This document shows, one piece after another, positions 1 to 11,284 of a DNA stretch of 64,000 nt. The stretch comes from Armigeres subalbatus. Its lineage: Eukaryota > Arthropoda > Insecta > Diptera > Culicidae. Numbering within the stretch: the first letter of the stretch is position 1; each line of letters starts with the position of its first letter. The position numbers and the translations under genes are program-made. The stretch covers positions 73,203,203 through 73,267,202 of the forward strand of contig NC_085139.1 of assembly GCF_024139115.2 (NCBI RefSeq), given 5' to 3'. The notes below the pieces were generated by a model that did not search any database, was not told the origin of the DNA, and worked only from the letters and a program-made list of their open reading frames with translations.

Positions 1-1989
1 CGATTTTTATCACCCAAATGGTGGGAGGGACATCTTCGACAAACAATGAGCAGATCAGCAGAGTTGGTGTGCCGGAAAACTTTGTCGTTTTCACAAACAT
101 CTGCAACTCAATCTAGTCTCAGGAGTATCTTGTGAGTTTTAAATCCTTGGAATATGTCAAGCTCGTAGAAAGAACAGGCATGCAGGCATTTATCCCGTGG
201 TTAAAGTCAGTCTTTAGGAAAAACGGGTTCTAAATTTAGATGCCGTACCGTGCTGGTTCTTCATGCGGCACAATAAACTTTTATCGCCATTTACACTGGG
301 ATTTGCTCCAAGCATGTGTAGGCGTAGGGTAACAAAAAGTACTCCCAGTACTGAAGCCATTCGCAGCACAAAGCTAAAAAACCGTTGTCTACTCGGAAAT
401 ACATGACGTGGGTAATTTAAACTATAAGCTTAACGGTAGAATTGCCATTTTAGGGAGGTCTGCCGAAGTGCAACAGCATGTTGAGGATGCTTGCCAGTTT
501 TCTAAAGATGATGACTTTCATTCAATAGCGTAAAAAGTTGTTCTATACCCATGACACTCGTAATGATTATAACAGCATTGATCAGATTCAGAATGCTACA
601 CATGCCGATTTTGAGAAGAAATGCATCAACCCCTGCTGAAACTTGTTCGAGACGCCGAAATCGGATCCCGCCTCAGGCCACGGTCCAGCAATCTGACACA
701 GATCGATTCAGTCATTTCCATTGAAAATCACATCGTACCAAAAGTCACAAAACCCGATTTGACAGATTTTTATTCTCTGGTTGATTAATCTTTCCGTCGG
801 ATCTCTTTTGCATCATTGGCGGCAAGCCATCAGCCTCATCCGCTTGTTGTTGGATGGTGGGGTTCAACGATGAAAAACGAAAGGAGGAAAACAACCGGAA
901 CGAAAGCGTCAGTAAGGAGGGGGGTCGGAAGTGGAAAACAAAACAAAACGTGTCGGAGCTGTTTGGGGACAGTGATGGGCGCCCGAATCGCACAGACTTC
1001 AATGCCAAATGCCAAACCGTGGCGGGTAGCGGCGACTTCGCTATCACCATCGAGTGGGATAGGGGGTGGATGCTATTTTTGGTGTTTCCCGGTTGGAATC
1101 CTTCCTTTCTCCCTTCGAATCGTTCATGCCAGTTCCGACCAGAGTCAGTTGTTGCTCTTTTCCGCTTCATTGACTTCGGCTGGTCGTTGGTGAGAAGACG
1201 ACCATGTCGGAGCACAGCACTGAAGTTTGTTTACGAATATCTAACCATCAGTGGAATATGGGAAGGATGTCCTTGTTTCTTTTTGGTCAATGTTACTTCG
1301 AATATGTGCCCTATCGTCTGGGGGCATAATAATCAGCATGGGCTGAGAAGAATGTTATTTGGTTGATGTTATGATTTCTTGAAAGATTCTTGAGAGATAG
1401 CGCAGTAACAGAAGTGGGTAAAACTAATTGGATGCTGAAATAGTCCAGCCCTTGGAACCAGTGGTGCTAGTTTTCCATTTTCCATGATTTTTGATTACTG
1501 ATAAGGATATTCAGATATTTTCTGATAAATAACCTAAACCCAAATCCCTACCACATCCGTCCGGTGTTAAGTAATTTTTAACTTTGAGTCACCAAGAGTA
1601 TTATGGTCTATGTCCCCTCCCAACTAACTGTTAAGATAAGATGATATACCATGTAAATAATATCATACTTGAGAAATGCGGCTCCGCAAAGTGACACACA
1701 CGTAAATGGTAAAAAAAATTTCTGATATTGATTTTTAATGCCGGATATTTGTCGTTTTCAAGTACATTTCTAAATTTTCATTTTTAAAAAGACTTCAAAA
1801 GTACTGTGCAAAACGATAGGACAAGAAATTGTCAAGGAAGGTTTTCGCTACTGACGTTTCTTGAGCAGTATGGTGTTGGCAAGTAAAGAAAATTTCGATA
1901 TGATAGTAACGCCTGCTATGTAAACTAAGTGGTGCAGGCACTTTTCCTTGCGGAAAAAATGCTTTCCTTTATTCCGCAAAAAAAGTGAC
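1..1989. other. No gene recognised
   Basis: I see no supported gene. Between about 745 and 1366 there are open frames of 125-170 codons on both strands in a locally GC-richer patch. They overlap each other in conflicting frames, and none shows a family motif, so I treat them as chance. The rest is AT-rich with no clear tandem or inverted structure. Confidence 0.5.
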
Positions 1990-2034
1990 ATCTCTCTCAT
2001 ATTTGAGGGCTGAAACATCCCCATCAAGCACCAC

Positions 2035-2560
2035 CTCTGCAACAACACCGTGTTCGAGAAGCTCGACCGGGATCTCATCCTAATTAGCAGCTTTACTGTT
2101 ATTCAGCTCATTTAGAGCCTTCTCAACCTCATCCAGCGTTGGTGGTTCCACAGCTTGACCGTCGCCGGCTATGTCCATCCTGCTCCTTAATAAACCTTCG
2201 TTTTCACCGTTCAACAAAACATCGAAGTACTCCTTCCACCAGGCTCCCACTATGGTCTTGTCGGTCAGCAAATTTCTCTCTGGCCCACCGTTACTTCTTG
2301 GATTACTGTAACGCTTACGCAGACTTTATGTAGCTCACGAGCCAGGAGCCATACCGGTGCGTGTTCATTTGAAATTGTCACGTTCCGTGATCCGGTTTTC
2401 CAATCGTTGTCCATTATTCGTTGCCGGATCTGCTGCCGTAGAATCCATACGTTCGCTCTACTTTTGCCTTTCCTGTAGAAATTTCTGTATGCTACCTTAC
2501 CAGGGTTGCGCTATCTACATCGTATTTAAGGAGTTGCCTTCCCGATGCTGTCACGGCGGG
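2035..2560 (-). pseudogene. LINE (non-LTR retrotransposon) fragment
   Basis: Minus-strand remnant of a non-LTR retrotransposon. The frame at 2080-2271 reads LTDKTIVGAWWKEYFDVLLN and then PTLDEVEKALNELNNSKAA. This is the segment between endonuclease and reverse transcriptase in RTE-like and related LINEs, where family members read LLTDK, W.EHF, LLNGE and EVE.AI..LKNNKA. It stops just where the catalytic RT fingers should begin. The sequence at 2230-2560 gives only a weak endonuclease-like reading (around VIQEV), joined abruptly to the LLTDK segment, so an internal deletion is likely. Not functional. Family assignment is moderate; the 2330-2560 part is weak. Confidence 0.5.
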
Positions 2561-2565
2561 CTTTG

Positions 2566-2722
2566 GGACAGTTTGTCGAATGACGTTTAGTCGAAAGTAC
2601 ATTTGGTCGATAGGACATTTAATCGAATGGACAGTTTGTCGAATGGAAATTTAGTCAAATGGACATTTAGTCGAATGGACATGTTGTCGAAAGGACATTT
2701 AGTCGAATTTTTGGTTAAATTT
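2566..2722. repeat. Short tandem array of GTCGAAxGGACATTTA units
   Basis: About seven degenerate copies of a roughly 19-20-bp unit, for example GTCGAATGGACATTTA and GTCGAAAGGACATTTA. The array ends directly against the truncated 5' end of the downstream RTE copy. It resembles in design the GGCATAA- and CGGCCAAAT-type arrays elsewhere in the window. Confidence 0.8.
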
Positions 2723-2737
2723 GAACTAATATAAGAT

Positions 2738-4858
2738 ACGTGGATAAACTGTGCAAGCTGAGGATTAAAGGTCGTTTCTTCAACTATAGCATCATCAACG
2801 TGCACTGCCCACACGAAGGGAGACCCGACGACGAGAAAGAAGCATTCTACGCACAGCTGGAGCAGACATACGATGGATGCCCACTGCGGGACGTCAAAAT
2901 CGTCATCGGTGACATGAACGCTCAGGTAGGAAGGGAGGAAATGTATAGACCGGTCATCGGACCGGATAGTCTGCACACCGTATCGAATGACAACGGCCAA
3001 CGATGCATAAACTTCGCAGCCTCCCGCTGAATGGAAGTCCGAAGCACCTTCTTTCCCCGCAAAAATTTCCCCAAAGCCACATGGAGATCACATAACCAGA
3101 AAACGGAAAACCAAATCGACCACGTTTTAATCTACGGTAAATTCTTCTCCGACATCACGAACGTCCGCACTTACCGCAGTGCGAATATTGAATCCGACCA
3201 CTACCTCGTTGCAGTATGCCTGCGCTCAAAACACCTCGACGGTGTACAACACGCGTCGAAGTCGGACGCCGCGGCTTAACATTGGGCGGCTACAAGATGG
3301 TAGACTAGCCCAAGAATATGCGCAGCAGCTGGAAGTGGCACTCCCAACGGAAGAGCAGCTAGGCGCAGCGTCTCTTGAAGATGGGTGGAGAGATATTCGA
3401 TCCGCCATTGGTAGCACCACAACCGCTGCACTTGGCACGGTGCCCCCGGATCCGAGAAACGACTGGTATGACGGCGAATGTGAGCAGTTAGTAGAAGAGA
3501 AGAATGCAGCATGGGCGAGATTGCTGCAACACCGCACGAGGGCGAACGAGGCACGATATAAACAGGCGCGGAACAGACAAAACTCGATTTTCCGGAGGAA
3601 AAAGCGTTAGCAGGAAGATCGAGACCGTGAAGAGACGGAGCAACTGTACCGCGCTAATAACACACGAAAGTTCTATGAGAAGTTGAACCGTTCACGTAAG
3701 GGCCACGTGCCACAGCCTGATATGTGTAAGGACATAAACGGGAACCTTCTTACGAACGAGCGTGAGGTGATCCAAAGGTGGCGGCAGCACTACGAAGAGC
3801 ACATGAATGGCGATATGGCAGACAACGGTGGCGGTATGATAATGAACCTAGGAGCACGCGCGCAAGACATGCGACTTACGGCTCCGAATCTCCAGGAAAT
3901 CCAGGAGGAGATCGGCCGGCTGAAAAACAACAAAGCCCCATGGAGTCGACCAACTACCAGGAGAACTGTTTAAGCACGGTGGTGAGGCACTGGCTAGAGC
4001 GCTGCACTAGGAAAAAGTTCTGCCGCAGGAGTGGATGGAAGGTGTCGTGTGTCCCATCTACAAAAAGGGCGATAAGCTGGATTGTAGCAACTTTCGCCGA
4101 CGACATTGATATCATGGCACGTAACTTTGAGAGGATGGAGGAGGCCTACATCAGATTGAAAAGCGAAGCTAAACGGATTGTACTAGTCATCAACACGTCG
4201 GAGACGAAGTACATGATACGAAGAGGCTCAAGAGAGGTCAATGTAAGCCATCCACCATGAGTTTCTATCGGTGGTGACGAAATCGAGGTGGTTAAAAAAT
4301 TCGTGTACTTGGGCTCACTGGTTACCGCCGATAACGATACGCAGAGAAATTCGGAGACGCATAGTGGCTGGAAATCGTACGTACTTTGGACTCCGCAAGA
4401 CGCTCCGATCGAATAGAGTTCGCCGCCGTACCAAACTGACTATCTACAAAACGCTTATTAGACCGCTAGTTCTCTACGGACACGAGACCTGGACGATGCT
4501 CGTGGAGGACCAACACGCACTGGAAGTTTGTGCGAGGTGCAGATGGCGGATGGCAGATGAACCACGAATTGCATCAGCTGTTGGGAGAACCATCCATCGT
4601 TCACACCGCGAAAATCGGAAGACTACGGTGGGCTGGGCACGTAGCCAGAATGTCGGACAGTAATCCGGTGAGAACGGTTCTCGACAACGATCCGACGGGA
4701 TCAAGAAGGCGAGATGCACAGCGGGCAAGGTGGATCGATCAGGCGGAGGACGATTTGCGGACCCTCCGCAGACTGCGTGGTTGGCGAAGTTTAGCCATGG
4801 ACCGAGCTGAATGGAGATGACTTTTATGTGCAGCACAGGCAGCACATAAATAAATAAA
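2738..4858 (+). pseudogene. RTE-clade LINE, 5'-truncated and internally deleted (copy A)
   Basis: Defective copy of the same RTE (JAM1-like) family as the complete copy at 38.6-44.9 kb. It starts inside the endonuclease (LCKLRIKGRFFNYSIINVHC) and keeps the endonuclease motifs GDMNAQVG and IESDHYLVAV. It then runs through the linker (RNSIFRRKKR, QPDMCKDINGNLLTNEREV) and the pre-RT segment. Near 4083 the reading jumps from the KKGDKL region straight to [11 protein letters not shown]: roughly 570 bp of RT fingers and palm are missing relative to copy B. The tail (LYGHETWTMLVEDQ, GRLRWAGHVARMSDSNPV) is intact in sequence but split by frameshifts near 3255, 3610, 3970, 4260 and 4530. It ends in a TAAATAAATAAATA tail, typical of RTE 3' ends. 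Dead copy. Confidence 0.9.
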
Positions 4859-4859
4859 T

Positions 4860-5530
4860 AAGTTGAAAAGCAGGCCATGTTCCACTTGGAATGTAGAGCC
4901 ATAGAAGAAGAAGAAAAAATCAGAAGGGTTATATGCAAGATACGACCGTCCGACGTAAACTACGTAAAACAGATTATTAGATAATTAATTAATTGCCTAT
5001 GTCACTGGTTTGAGCATGAGTTTAGAGTGATTCAAATTTTGACCTTTTTGGCTCCCCTATGCTTGAACGATAACATTTGCTATTCTAACGAACCTCCTAA
5101 ATTTTTAACTGAATTGGTTGTAATTTGACTTTTTTTTTTAATCTTTATTTAGGTGTTTTTGTTGTAATTTGACTGAGCACGAGCAGTTTGATACTTGTAT
5201 AGAAATTATTATAGAAATCGCCCCTTATATGATCGTTTTGTGTGGCGGCCCAACCCGAAGACTATTTCTTAATATGTAAGACAGTTATTTTCCGAATGTC
5301 TTAAGGCTCTCGGAAACTTTGGTACGTTTTGAAGGAACTTAGCAATAAATTCATCTGAAAGAATTATAAGTTTTCCACATTTAAATTTTAGTTGCATCTC
5401 CTTGAAATGTTTTGGGATGCCTTGGTAATCCTTTTGGAAAGGCCATGCATATTTTGAGACCATATCAGAAAGCTAAAGATCACACGTTCAGGTTAGTAAA
5501 AAACACTGAAAAAGTGGTAGTTTTGGCTGT
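4860..5530. other. AT-rich stretch without recognised gene
   Basis: Nothing coding is supported. The only item noted is ACGTAAACTACGT near 4951. Its reverse complement recurs in ACGTAGTTTACGTC near 7617, and in a degenerate form near 7077, so it may be the edge of an unrecognised repeat. Confidence 0.4.
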
Positions 5531-5720
5531 TCCAGTTTTGTATCGCGGCAAAAAGAGTTCAATTCTTCATCCGACGGTTTCGATAATCTGTTTTACCTTT
5601 TCTAGGATTGGAGGATTTTTTGTACATCTAATCCTTGAAAATGGTAAAATAAATTACCGAAACCGTCAGATGCAAAATAAACTTATTTTTGCTGCGTTAC
5701 AAGACTGTAACTACACGCTC
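5531..5720. mobile_element. Palindromic (foldback/MITE-like) element
   Basis: Two arms of about 85 bases are inverted copies around a centre of about 20 bases. The left arm, containing CATCCGACGGTTTCG and GTTTTACCTTTTC, matches the reverse complement of the right arm, containing GAAAATGGTAAAAT and CGAAACCGTCAGATG. There is no coding capacity; the 106-codon frame across it is a by-product of the palindrome. Termini and target duplication are not clear. Confidence 0.7.
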
Positions 5721-6930
5721 CGTTATGTATAGTTTGCTAAAAAAAATCGGTAATTTAAGCATCCTATGTCTTTTTGAATCTAAGTCAATTTGCCAAAAAA
5801 AATATTAATTCATCATTCAATTAAAATCTCAGATATGGTGTAGGTTTTTTTCAGTCTATGTTACTTCTATTATTTATTCAATCAGCATTGAATCAGCTCA
5901 AAATCACTGTTCCTACTTACACCTCCTTAAGTAATAGTTTCTGGTGCTGGATAATCAAGGAAGCCTAATATCCTTCGTTTTCAACATTTTTATCGTAAAA
6001 CATAATAATTGTTCAAAGTTTGAATACTTGATAAAATAGATTCAACTAGCTCGTAGAGAGATGATGGAGAGAATCCATTGCTTACAGTTACGCCTTCATG
6101 TGACCAGAGAGCTAGATATGAGCAATAGTAATGGAAAGTGACCACAATTCTAGGGGTTACGCCAATGCATTTAGCTGAATTAGCTTGGGTAAGTGTTCAA
6201 ATAGTGTATTCTCTGCGTCGCGTAATAAATGAAATAGTTCGATGGACATGACATCAAAAATTTCCAAAAGCAAGTACATCTATCGCTTCACGGTTTATCG
6301 AACTACGAATGTGACGAGGCAACATGGAATCTCTGCAGCAACATAATTTATTGGCAAGAATGATCATGTGGAGTAAATTCTGGAATGAATTAGACAAGCA
6401 CAAGTATAATGTTGGTACAGATTTGTCATATTAAAGTCTATTTTTCGTCATTGCAAAAAGCACACGTTGTATTTATCCAACTCGGCAAGCCTCGTTCGAT
6501 AAACCTACGACTCGTGCTGAAAAAAATCATTTCTTTGCAACTTGTTGCACAAACTACTACTTCGACCGCACACAGCAAAACAAAATAAAGCGAGTCTTGA
6601 GACTGTTATGCACATCTAAATCATGTTCGATCGCATACCAATTCTTTTATTACTTATGTTACTGATTTCGAACAAAATTGACGTAATTCAAAATATGAAA
6701 AGAATTGGATGCGACAATTTAAAATGTTCCCTCAAAAAAACCCAAATTAATACCACTGGGGAATGATGCCTTGATGCCTTTCTTCGGCTATTATTCGACT
6801 TAGAGTGGCATCTCAAAGGTAATTGCCTAATAAATGGCGATTAAATTCTTTGAAGTATTATTTTAAGGGGTGCTGCCCAAATGGTAAGATAACCTTGTTT
6901 GAAGTTAATAATCGATTTTAATAAAACTTG
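5721..6930. other. AT-rich stretch without recognised gene
   Basis: No coding signal. One imperfect inverted repeat lies at about 6632-6712: TCGCATACCAATTCTTTT faces AAAAGAATTGGATGCGA across about 45 bases. It may be a tiny MITE remnant. Confidence 0.4.
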
Positions 6931-6939
6931 TAAACTGGT

Positions 6940-7645
6940 GGCGAGTTTCCGAGTCTATCGATAAACACATTTTAAAAACTCATTAAAAAATAAAGCCGCT
7001 ATTAACTTTAAAAATCTTACGTGATTTCAGAACGGTCCTCAATTTTGAAATATTGTACAAATTCCCCTAAGACGCAGTTTACGTCAAAATTGGCTTTATA
7101 ATGATAGTCTAGGATTGCCTTTTAACATAAACCTGTTTATGCATTTAGAGGAATTACAATGAAAATTTGACGTATAATTATGTCCATCAGTGTAAGCTTT
7201 AAAGAATTATTAGCAAGGGCGAACATGTCCAGCACCTAAAGCACTTTTTCATAAACATTACTCTTTTGCTTCGACCGCGGTCAAGACTTTGGTTCTTTTG
7301 TTCTAGTTTTTGTGCGAATCACCGCACAAAAGTAGAGCGCAAGAACCAACCGCACCATATGGCGGCCGTAACGAAACCCTAAAATTCTACTGGGTTTGTG
7401 AAGAATTGGAATTTTCAATGTTTTTACGTTAATAATCAATAGTTCCAATGGGCATAAAAAATTGCTGGAGAGTCTTCGATTCGATTGATAATAAAATCTC
7501 GAAAATCCATCAAAAGATAAAGGAGCTATTAACGTTTGAAATCTATCCAAATTTCGTGACGGTCTCGAATTTGGAAATTTCCGTTTTACACCCTGTATCC
7601 GAGTCTTCCCCTTAGACGTAGTTTACGTCAAAATGCAGGAGGAAG
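6940..7645. repeat. Diverged direct duplication
   Basis: Two segments about 530 bases apart (roughly 6940-7100 and 7470-7640) share the same succession of short matches: a 'gagt-ttc-gatt' start, AGCYGCTATTAAC-like words, a GTGA-TT-CGGTC word, and a common end CCCCTTAGACGxAGTTTACG. They look like two old copies of an unrecognised dispersed repeat. Supported by eye only. Confidence 0.45.
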
Positions 7646-8160
7646 AGGAAAAAGAAGAAAAAGAAGAAGAAGATCCTCGGCAATATCTCCGGTCTTTTCT
7701 TGGAAAGTTCTTTGGGATTTGCTCTGCTGATTCTACGAAATTTCCTCATAATATTTTTCGAAATTTTCTTCAGAACTCCTTCGAGAAATTCTTCGAAATT
7801 TCGTTTGCAAATTCCTTGGAAAAATCGTCGGAATTTCCTTCAGAAAATCTTCGAAATTTAGTCCCGAAATTAATCGAAATTTCCCCTGGATTTTTTTTTT
7901 AATTTCTTCGAGATATTCTATAGTAGTCCTCAGTAAATTCTTAAACGTTTCTTCGGAATGTTCTATGTATAATACTCATGAAATTATTCCGAATGTCTTC
8001 AACGAATTCATCAAAACATCTCTGCCTTTTACTTGAAAAATTCTTAAAAATTACCAGAAATAATTAGAAAAATTTATCCAAAAATGTTGCGCAAATTCTT
8101 CCCTGCATTTTTTTAGAATTCCCGAGAAATTCTTTCGATTTCCTCCCATGGGAATTCTAC
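7630..8160. repeat. Degenerate TTC/GAA-rich minisatellite
   Basis: Irregular repetition of words such as CTTCGAAATTTC, AAATTCCTT and TTCTTCGAAATT, preceded by an imperfect GAGGAAGA run. It reads like a heavily decayed relative in style of the TTCCGGAA arrays at 24-27 kb and 55.7-56.6 kb. The 89-codon frame starting at 7633 lies wholly inside it and is not a gene. Confidence 0.55.
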
Positions 8161-8165
8161 AGTTA

Positions 8166-8526
8166 GGGATCGTTCAAAAATTACGTCCATCGTTTTTTGG
8201 CATTTTCAACCCCCCCTCCCCCCTCCTGTCACAAACTGTCACAAATCAATAAGCCCCCCCTCCCCCTGTACGTACATGTGTCATTTTTATTTTGGTGATT
8301 ATTTTGGTTTTTCTTTTTCGTACACTATTTATACTATAGCATAGTGACTTATGTCCCTTACAAACAGTTTGAATATGTTTTTAAAATGCAAATTGTTTCT
8401 AAAATGTTTTCAGGATTTTTTCTTGAGGATGGACGTAACATAAGAAGAACCCCCCTCCTTCCGCCTGTCACAAAACTCAAACCCCCCTCCCTCCCTAAAC
8501 CTTGGACGTATTTTTTGAACGATCCC
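8166..8526. mobile_element. PIF/Harbinger-like MITE
   Basis: 361-bp element with terminal inverted repeats GGGATCGTTCAAAAATTACG / CGTATTTTTTGAACGATCCC. It is flanked by TTA on both sides (8163-8165 and 8527-8529). A 3-bp TTA/TAA target duplication and GGG-starting termini are typical of PIF/Harbinger elements. Subterminal regions are C-rich (CCCCCCTCCCCC) on the same strand at both ends. No transposase, so non-autonomous. Confidence 0.75.
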
Positions 8527-8529
8527 TTA

Positions 8530-9210
8530 ATTGTTTGCAGTATTTGACGGCCAAGCTGGATTGCGATGAATTGTGGCCGGATTAGTTCTCATAATCCTGG
8601 GAAAAGGTAGGAAAAGATAATGGTAAGCAACCACACGATGCATTCACACCATTGTTCTCCAAGACTATTGTTCATGCGCCAACCGGTGGTTCATCAAATG
8701 GCAATAGCTGGTGCCGCCAGTGAGTATGTGGTGATACCAACGCGAATATGACTGGTGGTCCTCGAATAGGGCAACTGAGGGTTGGTCTCAAATTATCTAG
8801 GAGTAGTTTTTTGGCTTGTTTTTTGGTTCCCATCGAGTCACCTTTTTCTGTCAATTTATACGTGGGACATTGGGTTGAATCGCGAATCATAGGCGTGTTT
8901 TTTTTTGCTGCTGATTAGTGTGGAATAGTGATAAATCAATCAATTACACACTGCTAGTAAACTTGAACTCTCTAAAGATAAACTAATTTATTGCAACGAA
9001 TAAAGCCTTACGAATGCGTCATTTACAGAACACAGTGGATGTGTTGCAGCAGTTCATTGCAAAACTCATACCGGACATGAATCGTAATCAAATAGATGCA
9101 AGGTTGAGAAAGCTTGAGGGCGAAATGAAGAGGTTCTATATCGCAATTGCCTCGCGTTCTTGTTGAGGAGGCGGAGGGATCGTACAACAAGGTCGTCCGC
9201 GATTATATAG
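8530..9210. other. No gene recognised
   Basis: Short open frames only (72 codons or fewer), without family motifs. No tandem structure seen. Confidence 0.4.
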
Positions 9211-9214
9211 TGGA

Positions 9215-9352
9215 AGGGATCGGCATAAAGTCGTTTGGCATAACGCCATTTGGCATAACGGTCATTTGACATAACGGACATTTGGCATAATTGTTGTCAA
9301 CGTCAAAAGTTAGGGTCTTTTGGCATAACGGACATTTGGCATAATTTCGCTA
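9215..9352. repeat. TTTGGCATAACGGNCA tandem array
   Basis: About seven copies of a unit of about 17-20 bp with core TTTGGCATAACGG. The unit reappears in reverse orientation at 10598-10740 (TTATGCCAAATGNCCG). The pair therefore brackets the ~52-bp array between them as an inverted repeat. Confidence 0.8.
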
Positions 9353-9540
9353 AATGGCGACTAAGTGGTGCGGGAAACAGCCCGGAATAGTAAATATAAC
9401 ACCCGTCGATAACAATATTAAAAAGACATTATCCTCTCGTGCAAAGTAGGCGCATGCCCGGATTAGAGCAATGGTGGATGTAATCTCTTCTTTAAAAGTC
9501 GACGTGTGGCCGGATTATGGCAATGGAGGATATGATACCT

Positions 9541-9677
9541 AGGCCAACATTTGAAAAGGGCGTAACAGCCGAAATTTATTCCTTCTGATTCTTTGTCCAC
9601 ATTTATAGCTAGATATGTATACGAAGAATCAGAAGAAATAAATTTTGGCTGTTACGCCCTTTTCAAATATTGGTCTA
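9541..9677. mobile_element. 137-bp palindromic MITE with 7-bp target duplication
   Basis: Nearly complete foldback. The arm containing TTTGAAAAGGGCGTAACAGC is repeated inverted as GCTGTTACGCCCTTTTCAAA, and the homology continues through TTCTGATTCTT / AAGAATCAGAA. It is flanked by GATACCT on both sides (9534-9540 and 9678-9684), which fits a 7-bp target site duplication inside one unit of the tandem array. Superfamily not determined. Confidence 0.8.
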
Positions 9678-10079
9678 GATACCTTCTTTAAAAGTAGGTA
9701 TTGTGGCCGTATTATGGCAATGAAGGATGTGATCCGTTCTTTAAAATTAGGTACTTACCCGGATTATGACAATGGTGGATGAGATTCCTTCTTTAAAAGA
9801 AGGCGATTGCCCTGATTGAGGGAATGGTGGATGTGGATTTGATTCGTTCTTTAAAAGTAGGCGCTTGCCCGGATTGAGGCAATGGCGGATGTAATCCCTT
9901 CTTTAAAAGTAGGCCCTGTCCGGATTATGGCTATGCTGGATGTGCCTCTTTCTTTATAAGTAGGTCATTGCCAGGAATAAATCAATGGTAGATATGATCT
10001 CTTCCCCGAGTATCCCAATTCAGATTGAGTTGGTTGCAGTAACTCATATGTAACTTGATTGGTTTCAGTAACTCGTCTG

Positions 10080-10310
10080 CGACGGTGGGCTTCGTGGCCG
10101 TGCGGTTAGCGACGTCAATCGCCTAGACGCATGTGCTGCGGAGTGTGGGTTCGATTCCCGCCCCCATAAGGAGAAAACTTTTCGTAAAGCGAAAAGCTCT
10201 CCACTGGTCCACTGGGTGTTGTGTAAATGTCATGTCCGTTGTATCACGCTAGATGTTAAGTGTTCAGTCTGTGCGACCTCTGTCTTTCTACAAGTGTATT
10301 GCTTGAGTTT
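10080..10310 (+). mobile_element. tRNA-derived SINE
   Basis: The head resembles a tRNA with an internal RNA polymerase III promoter. An A-box-like word (GTGGCCGTGCGG, about 10094-10105) and a perfect B box (GGTTCGATTCC, about 10148-10158) are 50-odd bases apart. A tRNA-unrelated body of about 150 bases follows. It sits inside the ~52-bp tandem array, so it is an insertion. The mosquito SINE family Feilai has this organisation, but I cannot confirm that family. A functional tRNA is unlikely because the acceptor stem does not pair. Confidence 0.7.
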
Positions 10311-10597
10311 TTAAAGTTAGGCGCTTGCCCGGATTAAGGCAATGGTGGATTTGATCCGGTCTTAAGGCGCATGACCGGATTGAAGCAATGGTGGATGTAA
10401 TCCGTACTTTAAAAGTAGGCATGTGGCCGGAATAAGTCAATGATGGATGTGATCCCTCCCTGGAAGTAATTCTGCCGTTTTGTTATTTCGTTCTTCCGAA
10501 AAATGTCTACCATCAGTCTAAAATTATCAGAAAACAGCCTCACATCCGACTTTTTCTACGCTAAACAATACATGAAATATTCCTTCCGCTTTGACAG

Positions 10598-10742
10598 TTA
10601 GAAATTATGCCAAATGTCCGTTATGCCAAATGACCCAATATTTTCTTGCAGTTAAAAATTATGCCAAATGTCCGTTATACCAAATGACTGTTATGCCAAA
10701 TGGCCTGTATGCCAAATAACCTTAAGCCAAATGAACCAGGCG
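10598..10742. repeat. TTATGCCAAATGNCCG tandem array
   Basis: About six units of the type ATGCCAAATGTCCGTT, the reverse complement of the array at 9215-9352. The last units degrade into 'gccaaataacc' and 'gccaaatgaacc'. Confidence 0.8.
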
Positions 10743-10744
10743 AA

Positions 10745-11284
10745 GGGATCTACGATTTTATAACAGTAAATACAGTGACCGGCATAATAAAAAGTCCACT
10801 AGCCTTTTTTTTATACAAAATGGTCAACTTTGAAGATCTAGATCTCGATTGCGTGAGAAACAGTTTTGCTGAAAATTTGACCAGTGCTCAGATATAACTT
10901 GAATTTTACCACACCTGAGGGGAACGTGCCTCCTGAGCCGACGTTCTGATATTCATAGGGTAAAAAATTATTGCGGTAATACGAAAATGAATTTTTTGTC
11001 AAAAATTCTTTTTTAAATATCTTGAATTCTATTGGTTGTAAACTAATGACTTATTCGGCAAAAAACGCGTATTTTGGCAATACAAAAAAGTTTGCGGAAT
11101 ATACTTGTACACTAAGAGTTGTAGTTTTCAAGATATTATAAAATATTTTTTTTATAATTTTGGCCTTATCCTATTAATTGCATATTATTCGGCAACTCGG
11201 CCGTACCTTATTCCTTTCTTATTCCTTCCAATTTCTTGTTTTCATGTTTTTGCTCCCTTCTTCCTTTTCTTTCTTCCTTCATTA
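10745..11284. other. No gene recognised
   Basis: AT-rich sequence with two 65-codon frames and no motif. Nothing supported. Confidence 0.4.

Larger units (their letters stand above)
9440..10475. repeat. ~52-bp tandem array, interrupted by a MITE and a SINE
   Basis: About twelve diverged copies of a unit running CCCGGATTATGGCAATGG, TGGATGTGATCC, then TTCTTTAAAAGTAGGCGCTT. Two later insertions split it: a 137-bp palindrome at 9541-9677 and a SINE at about 10080-10310. No coding capacity. Confidence 0.8.

Noticed and set aside
745..1366. Possible host gene exon cluster
   Set aside because: Frames conflict on both strands and show no motif; no splice pattern could be established.
3226..3554. 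Minus-strand frames of about 100 codons
   Set aside because: Antisense shadows of RTE copy A; the same shadows occur opposite copy B.
10080..10171. Functional tRNA gene
   Set aside because: A and B boxes are present but the acceptor stem does not pair, and it continues into a SINE body.
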